Below, piece by piece: positions 12,641 through 23,264 of a stretch of DNA of 64,000 nucleotides. Numbering within the stretch: the first letter of the stretch is position 1; each line of letters opens with the position of its first letter. The DNA is from Ascarosepion bandense (lineage: Eukaryota > Mollusca > Cephalopoda > Sepiida > Sepiidae), in assembly GCA_037127315.1 (NCBI GenBank), contig JBBBDQ010001457.1, forward strand, positions 197,501 through 261,500, given 5' to 3'. The notes under the pieces are model-generated. The model ran no database searches and was not told the origin of the DNA. It saw nothing but the letters and a program-made list of their open reading frames with translations. The position numbers and the translations under genes are program-made.

Positions 12641-13010
12641 CTATGCGTAACCGTTGCTCTAACAAAGGGGTACTCTTTACTTACCTGGCACATTTTTGTC
12701 GGGTAGGGACCAAAAATCATCTCTCAGTTGCGTCTCTGTCTTCGAAGACAGAGTGCAACTCAGTTGTAGCTCTGTCCGAGAGAGCAGAGGTGCATCTGAG
12801 AAAAATATACTGTGCAGATGCCCGGTCCAGTGTCCAGCGGCCGAGCCACCCCATTGGAGCAGAGGGGTGGACCATGTGCTCGTCACCGAGACCAGCTGAA
12901 CCGGCGGTTGAGGGAACTGGGGAATTTTTATTCCTTCGCCCGTCGGCTCCCCACGTTAGAAAAAGACCTTGCGTCACATCTCACTCCAGTGGAGGAGTAG
13001 GGTAAATATC
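12641..13010. other. GC-rich island with palindrome and splice-like signals
   Basis: This block is clearly richer in GC than its surroundings and is open in several frames. A palindrome centred on TTCGAA spans about 12722-12762. On the minus strand, 12795-12685 is bounded by a TTTTTCTCAG acceptor-like and a CCAG/GTAAGT donor-like signal; it is 111 bp and open in one frame. The plus-strand ACTTACCTGGC also resembles the 5' end of U1 snRNA, but the next bases do not fit U1. Identity is unknown. Confidence 0.35.
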
Positions 13011-13279
13011 TACTTACTCCTTTTAATACTCAATAACTTTACATAATCTTGTTTCTCTTTCTGGGTTTATTTTTTTCTTATAGATATGAATTTCAAAATT
13101 TATCAGTAACTACTATTATATAAGAAGCTGAAATAAAACCCGCGAAACATGTTAGCTTGTAAAATTTTTCCTATTATTTTTATTTATTTAATTCTATATT
13201 TATTTATAATATGAGGAAAAATCATCGAGTTACATTATAAAATGTAGCACACCAGATAAGATACAGTAAATATTCCTAA

Positions 13280-13665
13280 CTAGCAGTATAGCCCGGCGTT
13301 GCTAGGGCGCAATGAAATCTTTAAAACTAATCCATGATCCTGGAGCTCAGACTCTTTGGATGTTGGCATGAAAGACTAAAAAGCAATAGTTGTTTCCAGT
13401 TAAAGCGAAACCGTAGACTGAAAGAAAAATGAATGGATGTAAGTCAAATTTTGATTTCCTGGCATCGATAGCAAATAAGTTTTTTTCGTCGTAAACTGAA
13501 TTTTAAAGGCTAAATAAGTCCTCTGAGTAAATGGTATCATGGCTGAGACTTAGAACTACAATTATACCTACTTAGAGCCAAATCCAAAGCAAAAACTAAA
13601 ATAAAAGGGCTGAAAAAAATACAGACATACAGGCGGATAAACAGACACACACACAAACATGTTGC

Positions 13666-13717
<52 letters not shown>

Positions 13718-14055
13718 CGATTTTCTGCACTATTGTAAGAACGGCAACCTTGAAACTTCTGAATATCGTTTCTTATGTCTTTGTATATGAGTGTATCAAA
13801 TTTGATTAAAATCGGACCACTCCTTCTATAACCCGATTTTTTCGACTATCGATTTTCGAAATTTATCGAGGGTATCTCGACACAAAACCTAGCGAAGAAC
13901 ACTCGCAGACGCTTATAGTACAACTGTGTAAATTTTCAAGGAAATCGGTTCAGCCGTTTCGGAGTCTATAGGTAACGGACACACACACACACACACACAC
14001 ACATACACACACACACACACACACACAGAGACAAAGTTCCATTCATAAATAAGTT
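13280..14055 (-). mobile_element. Helitron-like non-autonomous element
   Basis: On the minus strand it ends in CTAG, preceded about 10 nt upstream by a short hairpin of the type CCCG...CGGG (here slightly decayed). The rest matches the other copies: an AAACTTATTTATAAATGG start, a (GT)n tract, the CTCCGAAACGGCTGAACC block, a (TA)n insert and a TTGCTTTTTAGTCTTTCG block. A 3' hairpin plus CTRR end without long terminal repeats is typical of Helitrons. No helicase gene is present. Confidence 0.65.
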
Positions 14056-15431
14056 TAAATTTCGATAAAACATATATGATGAGTTGAAATTTATGACATT
14101 TTTTTTTCATTTAAACATATCATGAAATATTTTTCCAATATCGGTTTAACAATTTTATTGTGAAAACATTGACTTGTATAATAAAATCTGACAGTTTACC
14201 GAATAAAATTTAACAAAATGTTCTGCACTTACTGCATCGATAAATTATTTTATAAAAAGCTTTAATTGTAAAAGAAAGGAAAGGAGAAATATATTTTCAG
14301 TTAAAATAATTACCATTTATGAAGTCACAGTAAAATGCCATTTGATCGTCAATAAGTTTTAAAGTTTTAAAAAATATCTAAGCCTTAAATTGTTAAATTT
14401 AAAACTAGAAAATAAAGTAAATTATTGCTTCGTTTGTCAACTTGTTCACTTTTTCTGTTAATTTATGCTATAGGCTTATGTTGTATATCGACAAACAACA
14501 AACACGCATATATATATAAATATAAGTTATATTTTTATTAATGACGATGAACCGTGTAGCCTAGGGAACAGAGAGTGTTGAGAGAGCGCGCTTCTAAGTG
14601 TTGACGGGAGTGTCTCTCTTCACCGGCCGATCTCTGTCGCTCCTCTACTGCTACTCTGGTCTATCTGTCTCTCTGTCTGGTGAAATCCGTGCGCCGAGGT
14701 CTTTTTATAATCTCCAAACCGGGACTTCCGGATTTTGCCTCGCCCACGCACGCTCACGTAATTCTCAGAGACACCTGTTCTGTTTGCCTCTGTAGCCATT
14801 TCCGCTACTGCCGGAAATAAGGTCAAACAAACATCCGTTCCTTTCAACGACCGGAAACACCCCCGCTTGCATCAGCCTTTCTCGGGTGGGGCCAGATTGT
14901 TATATTACACTTATTTGGTGTAAAAAAAAGTGTTTTGTAATGATTTTCAAAATGTTACTGAGTTTTTTAAATTAAAATGTATTTCAGAATTCCTGTTTTT
15001 TTATGCTCTTTATTACACCTGAAATATTATCAATTAATAATTATTAAGGAATCGAGAATCACAATCCGTGTTCTTTTTTAAATAAAATCTATGAATTTAA
15101 CATATATATAAAACTATAAGATAAAATATTTTTCTTCTCTTGAATGTTTTCAGTTTATCCGCTTGATTGTTATTTGTTCTTTTGGATAATTTACTGATAG
15201 TGACAACTATCTATAAATTTATGTTCGTGTAGGCTAGTTCGTGTAGGCCTATAATTTGATCGGATTTTGACAAGTATATATATATATATATAATAAAGTT
15301 ATAAAGTATGCCATATTAATGAGTTAAATTGCTCATTATCAAGATAGAGCGTATGTATATATAAAAGTCGACTTTCAAAACCAAGGACATTGAAGTCAAT
15401 ACACAAAACTTCTGGATGCTACTTCAATGTG

Positions 15432-15436
<5 letters not shown>
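14056..15436. other. Unassigned, with a GC-richer patch at 14560-14890
   Basis: The patch carries a TATA-like CTTTTTATAATC near 14700 and many short direct repeats. It may be an LTR or promoter-type sequence, but I could not find paired ends or a target duplication. The rest is AT-rich and featureless. Confidence 0.35.

Positions 15437-15496
<60 letters not shown>
15437..15496. repeat. (TA)n microsatellite
   Basis: TA array directly abutting a foldback. Confidence 0.97.
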
Positions 15497-15498
<2 letters not shown>

Positions 15499-15625
15499 GA
15501 ACTAAATCTAAAAGCCAAATCCGACCGCGGTTTCACTCGCCGGATCGTCAGTTTTCACTGAAAACTGACGATCCGGCGAGTGAAACCGCGGTCGGCTTTG
15601 GCTCACTTTTAGATTTAGTTCGTAT
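15495..15625. repeat. Foldback palindrome
   Basis: The central 17-bp arms (15541-15557 and 15559-15575) are perfect complements with one base between them. Complementarity continues outwards to arms of about 63 and 67 bp, with a few differences. The right arm contains CTGACGA, GAAACCGCGG and GTC in hammerhead order, but I find no proper stem II. Confidence 0.9.
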
Positions 15626-15852
15626 CTTTGCTCTACTTTCGTACCTTCGTATTGAGCTCTTTACTGTTAAGGTTTTCGTCTTGGGTTTTTTTTCTTTCGA
15701 ACACAGGTTTTGCTTTATTTGTTTCTTTTTTTGATCCCCCTCTTCCCATTTGGTATTACCTTTTGGGATTGACGACTAAATTTACCGTTTTGTTAACAGT
15801 AGGACTTAATGATTTTAGTCATTATTAGTGATACTGTTTTATGGTACGTTTT

Positions 15853-15857
<5 letters not shown>

Positions 15858-15910
<53 letters not shown>
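15858..15910. repeat. (TA)n microsatellite
   Basis: TA array at the terminal-repeat end of the PLE. Confidence 0.97.
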
Positions 15911-15912
<2 letters not shown>

Positions 15913-16278
15913 TAAGCATATACTGTTAAATATAAGAGACAATGAATGTCTAGTATGTTTAAACTTGAGCCGTTCTAAACATCGTATTTTGGCTTTAATT
16001 TCAGGTGAAAATAAAGACAAAAATTCTCCAACATTTGGATAATTTTTTATTAAGTTGGTTCTAAGCTTTCGGCTCACATGAGCCATCTTCAGAGAGGTTA
16101 CAAGGACGTTAACATAAAAACATTCGCCATCAAAGACGGTTTTATCTTGTGTTGACATAAAACTTTTCTAAGCAACGATAACAGTTACCAAAAATAGCAA
16201 ACGCAGTTCGTAAATTTGTTATGCGGTTCTATGACGTCACACCGCGTGAGAGCTCGAAATGATAACAGAACCATATAT

Positions 16279-16614
16279 TTAAATGCAATGTAATGTGTTA
16301 TGACCAGATTTAAACGTGATTTTATTAAGTGTGGGTTGTTTGGATTTAATGTACATGGCCTCCAATATCTGAAGGTTCTTTTTACTGTGTGTATGAGTGA
16401 GGATTATTGTATTGTTGACTAAAATCTGTCTGATATTACCTACATGGCTATGGTTTTCTAAGAAATGTTGTTTGATTGTACTCTTATCAGAAAGGTGACA
16501 TATAAGTGTACGGGAGAGCGTGGTTGTAGTAAAACCAATATATGTAGTGGGTTTATTATTTGTTCCAGAGATACATTTTAATTTGTTGATCAATAACGGA
16601 GTTAGAAAATCCAT
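16279..16614 (-). pseudogene. GIY-YIG endonuclease region of a PLE
   Basis: This 111-codon open frame reads TTYIGFTTTTLSR near residues 23-35. An SDKSTIKQHFLENH-type segment and a C-terminal EAMYIKSKQPTLN follow. This order (YIG strand, Arg-containing helix, H-containing middle, Glu before a KxxxPxLN end) fits the GIY-YIG nuclease fused C-terminally to PLE reverse transcriptases. There it nicks the target DNA. The linked RT is broken by stops and shifts, so the copy is dead. The ATG is internal, not a real start. Confidence 0.75.
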
Positions 16615-17052
16615 TATTGTCTAGTGTTTACTTAATGTTGCGTAATTCTTTATAAAATATGGATTTGGAAGAAGATATCATTTGTGTGCGTTGAATTAAG
16701 TTTTTTATAACATGCTAACTTATATCGTTCGGGGCATTCACTATTATAATTAAGAAGACATAAGTTTATGCTAGTTGGCTTCCTATATAGAGAAGTTGTA
16801 AATCTATGTGTGCTACAATCAATGAATACATCATGGAATGGGATTTTGTTATTTATATTAAGTTCTAATGTAAATTTAAGGACGGAGTGACTTTTAAATT
16901 TGTTTTTAAGTTGTGTAATTTGATCGATATTCTTAGCTAAAATGTCATCTATTTATCGTGACATATATAGAAGGTTTATTGTTGTCATTGATTATTTTAT
17001 TTTCTAAATTTGCCATATAATAATTAGAAAAGAGGGGACCCATCGCAATTCC
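16615..17052 (-). pseudogene. C-terminal part of PLE reverse transcriptase, broken
   Basis: Minus-strand translation gives GIAMGPLFSNYYM, comparable to the GxAMGSPLS motif of PLE reverse transcriptases. It continues with FHDVFID and SLYRKPTSIN-like pieces in shifting frames. The YxDD catalytic region at about 16960 is disrupted by a stop. The N-terminal RT motifs are absent because the copy is truncated. Confidence 0.65.
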
Positions 17053-17062
17053 TTCTTTTTGA

Positions 17063-17107
<45 letters not shown>
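17063..17107. repeat. (TA)n microsatellite
   Basis: TA array between the PLE and the ribozyme. Confidence 0.97.
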
Positions 17108-17108
<1 letters not shown>

Positions 17109-17117
17109 TATTGTCAT

Positions 17118-17161
17118 CCACAGACAGATCTGTTTCGCTGTATCACAGCTCATCAGTACGG
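17118..17161 (-). ncRNA. Hammerhead ribozyme, minimal type I, canonical core
   Basis: On the minus strand: CTGATGA (17156-17150), stem II GCTG/CAGC with a perfect G-C closing pair, GAAA (17136-17133), palindromic stem III CAGATCTG, and cleavage triplet GTC ending at 17123. Stem I pairs CCGTA with TGTGG using two wobbles. It lies between two (TA)n arrays, upstream of the minus-strand PLE. The tRNA-like head of the 7 kb copy is missing. This is the best-formed hammerhead in the window. Confidence 0.85.
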
Positions 17162-17164
17162 CTT

Positions 17165-17198
<34 letters not shown>

Positions 17199-17207
17199 AC
17201 TAAGTTG

Positions 17208-17741
17208 AATGCTCCTGGACATGACAGTAAACTGCATCCGGCAGCAAGGCCTCTCAATGGGAGGTTGTGAGAAGCATGGAACCACCTCTTAATTGCTGTT
17301 GTTCTTAGGTCCACCCTGACCCAGAGTGGTAGCACCTGTTAGGGTCCCAGCTATGGGCAAGTAGTTAACCTCCCAAACTGGGGTCAAAACACTATGAAAG
17401 TATAAAAATACACTTTTATAGAAATATATACATAAAAAATAGACTTTTATAGAAAAATATACATTTTTGAAGGGAAAATATTACTAACAATACATTTTTA
17501 AAGAAAATATTATTACCATAGCACATTTTTAAGGGAAAACATTTCTGAATACAAAACTAGAAAATATTTTCAGTTTTCTAAAATAAAAAAGAATAAAAAC
17601 AAAAAAAATCATTAAAATCTTACTAAATCAGCCTTCTCTCTATAACCGAACATTAAAAAAAATAACTTAAAATCCCACCTTTTTTTGGAATTAAATAATC
17701 CACAGATTTTGATATGCCGTTGAACAAAACTCAAACTCAAA
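17208..17741 (+). mobile_element. Unclassified interspersed repeat with 10-bp target duplication
   Basis: AACTAAGTTG occurs exactly at 17198-17207 and 17742-17751, framing a 534-bp element. A second copy in the opposite direction lies at 32257-32735. Shared blocks include CTGCATCCGGCAGCAAGG, GGGTCCCAGCTATGGGCAAG, TTAACCTCCCAAACTGGGG and GATATGCCGTT. I see no inverted ends. Target duplications of different length (10 and 8 bp) suggest a retroposed element, perhaps a LINE 3' end. Confidence 0.75.
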
Positions 17742-17870
17742 AACTAAGTTGTAAAGTTCACCGTTCCAATTCAACTAACATAATAGAAATGTAAGCTAAT
17801 CGGTCCTTTGAAGAGTAAATGTTAGCGCTTTGACTGGAAATGGATGTTATTCTCTCAGTACTTACATTGA

Positions 17871-18177
17871 AGGATGTGCGTTTTGGTGCATTGGATATCG
17901 GCTCGGAACGAGAAATCGGGGAGCCGAGTTCGAATTCCGGCTGAATTCATTGCATTCACTTACGCGCCAATACCCTTGGGAAAGGTATTAATACGCCTAT
18001 TCCTTCCAGTTATGGGTTAAATAACAGGACAGATTAGGTTCTCTAGCCTTGGTCGGCAACTAGTCTACCGCAGAAAGCAATGGCAAACTACTGCGGGATA
18101 ATCTTCTGCCCAGTCAGTCATGTCTCTGTCGAGACATGATCGCCCAAGCGTGTATCACGTATGGCACTCAACTGATG
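17871..18177 (+). mobile_element. SINE family A
   Basis: A complete unit with tRNA-like head, central domain and a shortened ACTGA tail. Confidence 0.88.
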
Positions 18178-18200
18178 GACATTTTTTTCTTTTTTTTTTT

Positions 18201-18405
18201 TAATCGTATCACCTCGAGCAAGGCGGTAACACCACTGATGTGCAGGGGGCTACGTAATAGTGAAAAGTTTGGAAAAGAGAAAGCCGGAAACCACATCCTA
18301 AACAGGGAAAAAGGGATGAGCCTCTTCACCTGTTCAATAGACGTGGGTGGAGTGTGAACCGGGCGATAGATAGATCTATCTACTCCAATTAGACCAACTC
18401 CTACA
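18201..18405 (-). mobile_element. tRNA-derived SINE family T, LINE-like tail
   Basis: On the minus strand the head has A box TGGTCTAATTGG and B box GGTTCACACTCC. The body carries CCACCCACGTCTATTGAA and GATGTGGTTTCCGG. The 3' end (GTAGCCCCCTGCACATCAG...TGAGGTGATACGATTAAAA form) matches the 3' end of the LINE at 19361-19990 and 62586-62943. That points to use of the LINE machinery. Confidence 0.8.
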
Positions 18406-19360
18406 TCGTTCTTTGTCGACTACACAGGTGTGCAACATCTATTCACCTTTAGTTACAGTTTTATCCCTTTTGAATCTGATTTTTACTTTTAGTTAACGTT
18501 TAAAGTTGATCAGATGAAAAAGATTCACCTTCGTTTCGTTTACCCTTCTAACAGTTAATTATTTTTACATATTCAGGACAAATACAAAATCGGACAGAAG
18601 TTAGGAAATACGAACGTTTATTGATTTACCTAAAACTCTTTCGAATTAGTTAATACATGGCCTTGTTTTGCGGTTCGAACTCCACATTCCACTTTTCTAG
18701 GATGTTTGCTTTAAAAGTTATCCACTAAAATCAACTTTTTGATAACGTTTCGAGATGGGCCGATATTAAAGTTGATAAAATTCAGAACGCCAAATATCTG
18801 GATTGGTTTCAAGGACAACATTTTCCAATAGTACATTTCCACCCTGTTACTAACGGTTTGACCGAATGAAGAAATTCACATCGCTCTTTGTAAACAATGA
18901 GCACAGTAACCTCAAGGGAAAGGAATGCGTCTACCTTCATTCGTCATGCAAAAAAATGCTCGTCGGGTTCATGAACACAATTAGCTCTTCTTTCACGAGT
19001 CACTTTGCAGAAAAAAGCAATACTTTCTAGCTAATGATTTATAAAACTGTTTTGGGTATATTTGAGAAAAAAATGCAACATCATTATTTAATAACATTTT
19101 ATTTGTTGACACATATTGAAAAACAAATGACTAAGTTAAATTAATTTAAAAATTAAAAATTAATTTTTTTCAATATTTTAAAATATTCAAAAATGCTTTA
19201 GCGTTAATATTTTTACAAACAAATTTAATTTATTAAATGAAATTTTAAAAAATACCTAACAAAGTTTTATTGTTTTTTATTTTTATACATTTAAAAATGA
19301 CTTCATTAAAAAGTCTGCACTATATTTATTATGTTTTTTTTTTGTTTTTTTGTTTTTTTT
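18406..19360. other. Unassigned AT-rich sequence
   Basis: No repeat family or coding region is recognised. A T-rich run leads into the LINE tail at 19361. Confidence 0.4.
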
Positions 19361-19990
19361 TAATCATTTCACCTCAAGCAAGGCATTCCACTGCCACTAT
19401 TGCGCAGGGGGTTACATAGGGGAAGGTGCTGAGAAAGAGTTGTTAGATATAGGAAATGTCAGGAGGAGGAAGATAGACGGGTAAAGATACCGAGGATGAG
19501 GGTTGGGTATATGGGAAGAGTGTTTGAGAGAATGGATGCTAGTTAGAGTGATAAGAGATGTTTATTGACCTGACGTTTAAACTCCTGGAGATTGTAGCTG
19601 TCGGGGAAGCAAGTATGTAGAAGGGAATTCCACAGGCGGGAAGTGCGAGAAAAGAAGCTGTTGGAGTAGAAATTGCGGTTACATTTTATCGGTTTCACTG
19701 TAAGGGTGGGACCTAGTTGCTAATCTAGTATCTCGTGAAAATTCGTACCTAGGGGGCACCAGTGATTTAAGTTCATCGGAGCAGAAGCCGTGAAAGTATT
19801 TATAGAAGAGGCACAGGGAGGGCCACGTCACGCCGAAGAGAAAGAGTGACTGCAGCCTGTCTGCCAACTCGGTATCGATCACATTACAGATTCTCCGTTG
19901 TATTTTGTCAAAAACCCCGAGGAGAATAGCAGGGGCGCCCGACCAGATGTGGCAGCAGTATTCAATACACGGGTGGATGGTAGATCGAAT
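19361..19990 (-). pseudogene. Non-LTR retrotransposon, RT C-terminal region and 3' UTR
   Basis: Minus-strand frames give CLFYKYFHGFCSDEL, FYSNSFFSRTSRLWNSL and SYNLQEFKRQVNKHLLSL. These form the usual C-terminal signature after the RT domain in Jockey/CR1-group LINEs. A 3' UTR ends in the tail shared with SINE family T, then an A-rich run. All catalytic RT motifs are missing through 5' truncation, and frameshifts break the rest. The clade within the group is not resolved. Confidence 0.75.
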
Positions 19991-20142
19991 TAAATCGAAT
20001 TTCTTCCTTCCAACAACTATCTTTCAAATCGTGTAAAAACGTTCAGTATATGACTTTACAAAGATGATTAAAAAAACATCAATGAACATATTTTTGCATA
20101 TGCATAATATATCAAGCATTTTTTAATAACTTGATTTAATCT

Positions 20143-20163
20143 AAACTTATTTATAAACGGAAC

Positions 20164-20206
<43 letters not shown>

Positions 20207-20659
20207 GTTACCTATAGACTCCGAAACGGCTGAACCGATTTTCTTGAAAATTTACACAGATGTACTATAAGCGTCTGCGAGTGTTCTCAGCTAGGTTTTG
20301 TGTCGAGGTACCCTCGATAGATATCGAAAATCGATAACCGAAAAAATCGGTTTATAGAAGGAGTGGTCCGATTTTAATCAAATTTGTTACACTCATAGAC
20401 AAAGACATAAGAAACGGTATTCAGAAGTTTCAAGGTTGCAGTTCTTACAATAGTGCAGAAAATCGATAATATAGATCTATATATAAAAGCTAAGATGTTT
20501 GTGTGTGTGGCTGTTTATCTGTCTGTATGTACTTTATACAAATCCACAATTTTTATCCGATTCTCACCAAACAATCTTAAGGCTGAGTCTGAGCTCCAGG
20601 ACCATGGATTAGTTTTAAAGCTTTCATTACACCCGAGCAACGCCAGGCTATATTGCTAG
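20143..20659 (+). mobile_element. Helitron-like element, internally deleted
   Basis: It starts with AAACTTATTTATAAACGG and a (GT)n tract. It carries the CTCCGAAACGGCTGAACC block and a second internal start TCTATATATAAAAGC at about 20474. It ends ACCCGAGCAACGCCAGGCTATATTGCTAG. The ATTTTTATCCGATT block replaces the middle found in longer copies. Confidence 0.7.
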
Positions 20660-20980
20660 TCTTTGATAAAAGAAACACATAAATATTTGGGAAATTCAAT
20701 AAATAATAGAATTTCTAGTAATTTTCGGGGTGGTTTTATTAAGCGTTACAACTTGTGTAACTGATTTTCATTGTTACATTTTAACAAATCCAAAAACACT
20801 TTTTCAATTAACACACTCGGTTCTTTGTATTTTATAAATAATTATTATTTTCAATAGTTTCTTCATTTTTATATCAAAATTTATTAAAACCGGATTTTTA
20901 TATATCATTTTTCTCGTCATGGTCACCTCGAGTCGGTTATCTTTCAGTTGGTTAAATATATGGAATAACAACTAATTATT
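20660..20980. other. Unassigned AT-rich sequence
   Basis: Nothing recognised. Confidence 0.4.
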
Positions 20981-21285
20981 CAGTCAGTTAAATGCCATAC
21001 ATGATACACGCTTTAGTGCGATCATGTCTTGAAAAAGACATGACTGACTGGGCAGAAGATTATCTCGCAGTAGTTTGCTTTTCTTTCTGCGGTAGAGTGG
21101 TTGCCAGCCAAGGCCATAGAACCCAATCTGTCCTGTTATTTGACTCATAGCCAGAGGGAGAAAAGATGAATTATATTATTACATAGTAATTAGTGGGGGA
21201 TCAGTTCATTACTTCATAACAATAGAAAACCGATCCCCACTTTATGACCAGTATAAGTTTTAATTATGTTTCCAACGATTATATT
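20981..21285 (-). mobile_element. SINE family B
   Basis: Central domain plus the family B head with the hairpin GGGGGATCAGTTCATTAC / AACCGATCCCCAC. It is joined head-to-tail to the family A unit that follows. Confidence 0.75.
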
Positions 21286-21600
21286 CAGTCAGTCAGTCAG
21301 TCAAGTGCCATATGTGATACACGCTTTGGGCGATCATGTCTTGAAAGAGACATGACTGACTGGGCAGAAGATTATCCCGCAGTAGTTTGCCATTGCTTTC
21401 TGCGGTAGACTGGTTGCCAGCCAAGGCTATAGAACTCAATCTGTCCTATTATCTAACCCATAACTGGAGGGAAGAGACGGGTTAATACCTTTCTCAAGGG
21501 TATTTGTCTATAAGTAAATACAAGGAATTCAACTTGAATTCGAACTCGGTTCCTCGATTTGTTGTTCCGAGCCGATAACCACTACATCACAAAGCACATT
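21286..21600 (-). mobile_element. SINE family A
   Basis: A complete unit on the minus strand. The ACTGACTG tail is at 21286 and the tRNA-like head near 21580. Confidence 0.87.
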
Positions 21601-21736
21601 ATAATGTTGCATTAAATACATTAATTTCGCGAAAAATTCTTTATAGAGATCAATAGTTTCAATGTCGATAATATTCAAGTACTCCAGAGACACGTATCTA
21701 TTTTACTTGATATTGAAATAACTATTTGAAAACTTC

Positions 21737-21740
<4 letters not shown>

Positions 21741-21780
<40 letters not shown>
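21741..21780. repeat. (CT)n microsatellite
   Basis: CT dinucleotide array. Confidence 0.97.
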
Positions 21781-21781
<1 letters not shown>

Positions 21782-22157
21782 ATTGAGTGTATGCGTCCGG
21801 GGAGGATTACTTTGCGTTAGATATCACAATATATTTATTTTGTTTTGTTCTTTTTTTTTAATCATCTTTCCCTGTTGATCAAATCTGTGGCCTAAAAAAC
21901 GATAACAGTTATGCTCTAGTGGCAGTATTTTGATTCCTGATCATAGAACGTGCCACCCTATCTACTGGTTGGATCGACAACGGACGATCATAACCGCAAG
22001 GGGGCAACCGGTACGCAAGTAGAATCCCAGAGATGGATAAGCAACATTTTGGACAAATCTTTATTCAAAGATTTACTGTAAAAAGAAAATCATTGCAAGA
22101 AGAAAACGAAAGAGTGAATAAAAGGAGAACCAAGGAAACAAATATAATAATTTTTTT
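21781..22157. other. Unassigned sequence
   Basis: A 71-codon ORF starts at 22033 but runs into a SINE and has no recognised motif. Confidence 0.4.
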
Positions 22158-22400
22158 TCGAATTCCATTTGAATTCCTTGCATTCACTTACACACAAATA
22201 CCCTTGGGAAAGGTATTAATCCGTCTCTTCCCTCCAGTTATGGGTTAAATAACAGGACAGATTGAGTTCTATAGCCTTGGCTGGCAACCAGTCTACCGCA
22301 GAAAGCGATGGCAAACTACTGCGGGATAATCTTCTGCCCAGTCAGTCATGTCTCTTTCAAAACATGATCGCCCAAAGCGTGTATCATGTATGGCACTTAA
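22158..22400 (+). mobile_element. SINE family A, 5'-truncated
   Basis: It begins within the B box (TCGAATTCC) and continues through the central domain. First of four SINE units in a row. Confidence 0.85.
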
Positions 22401-22420
22401 TGTATTTAATGCAACGTAAT

Positions 22421-22650
22421 AATGTGCGTTGTGATGTAGTGGTTATCGGCTCGGAACAACAAATCGAGGAACCGAGTTCAAATTCCAGTTGAATTCCTTG
22501 TATTTACTTATGGACAAATACCTTTGGGAAAGGTATTAACCCGTCTCTTCCCTCCAGTTATGGGTTAAATAACAGGACAGATTGGGTTCTACAGCCTTGG
22601 CTGGCAACCAGGCTACTGCAGAAAGCAATGGCATTTAACTAACTAACTGA
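22421..22650 (+). mobile_element. SINE family A with internal deletion
   Basis: The head is complete. Sequence between GCAATGGCA and the CATTTAACT tail has been lost, removing the second half of the central domain. Confidence 0.8.
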
Positions 22651-22961
22651 ATATAACAGTTGGAAACAACGCTTCTAGTGGGCATAAAGTAGGGGATCTA
22701 TTCTATATTTTTATGAAGTAATAAACTAGTCCCTTACTAATTACTACTTATTAATATAATAATATAATCCATCTCTTTTCACTTCAACCATAGGTCAAAT
22801 AACAGGACAGATTGCGTTCTATAGCTTTGGCTGGCAACCAGTCTGCTGCAGAAATCAATGGCAACCTACTGCGGGATAATCTTCTGCACAATCAGTCAGG
22901 TCTCTTTCGAGACATGATCGCCCAAAGCGTGTATCACGTATGACACTGAACTGACTGACTG
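22651..22961 (+). mobile_element. SINE family B
   Basis: Family B head and central domain, ending in ACTGACTGACTGAATATAATAG, which leads directly into the next unit. Confidence 0.75.
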
Positions 22962-23264
22962 AATATAATAGTTGGAATTGTGATTTATGTTTCTGCTGGT
23001 CATAAAGTTGTGGATCGGTTTTCTATTGTTATGAAGTAATAAACTGATCCCCCACTAATTACTACATAATAATATAATACATCTCTTTCTCCTCTAGCTA
23101 TGAGTCAAATAACAGGACAGATTGGGTTCTATAGCTTTGGCTGGCAACCAGTCTACTTCAGAAAGCAATGCCAATCTACTGCGGGATAATCTTCTGCACA
23201 GTCATGTCTGTTTCGAGACATCAAAAAAAGAAAGCGTGTATCACGTGTGGCATTTAACTGACTA
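22962..23264 (+). mobile_element. SINE family B
   Basis: Second family B unit of the row. Its central domain is slightly shortened near 23200. Confidence 0.75.

Larger units (their letters stand above)
15911..17062 (-). mobile_element. Penelope-like element, isolated degenerate copy
   Basis: In minus-strand order it holds the end of a reverse transcriptase region, a GIY-YIG nuclease region (16279-16614) and a terminal repeat (to 15911). This is the longest PLE copy in the window and defines the family. It is 5'-truncated at a (TA)n array near 17063. The terminal repeat recurs at 7.3-7.7, 46.9-47.3 and 51.4 kb. Confidence 0.8.

Noticed and set aside
12676..12700. U1 snRNA gene, from ACTTACCTGGC
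   Set aside because: Bases after the match do not follow U1 stems or a credible Sm site. The motif is also what a minus-strand splice donor would show.
14560..14890. Another LTR or promoter region
   Set aside because: Composition and a TATA-like motif are suggestive, but I found no matching ends, target duplication or primer-binding site.
15550..15600. Hammerhead ribozyme in the 15.5 kb foldback
   Set aside because: Core words and a palindromic stem III are present, but the segment between CTGACGA and GAAA cannot form stem II, and stem I is poor.
15390..15734. ORFs with long Tyr-Ile runs (also near 7156, 11325, 34225, 34319, 47030, 49100, 61406)
   Set aside because: They are translations of (TA)n microsatellites and have no coding meaning.
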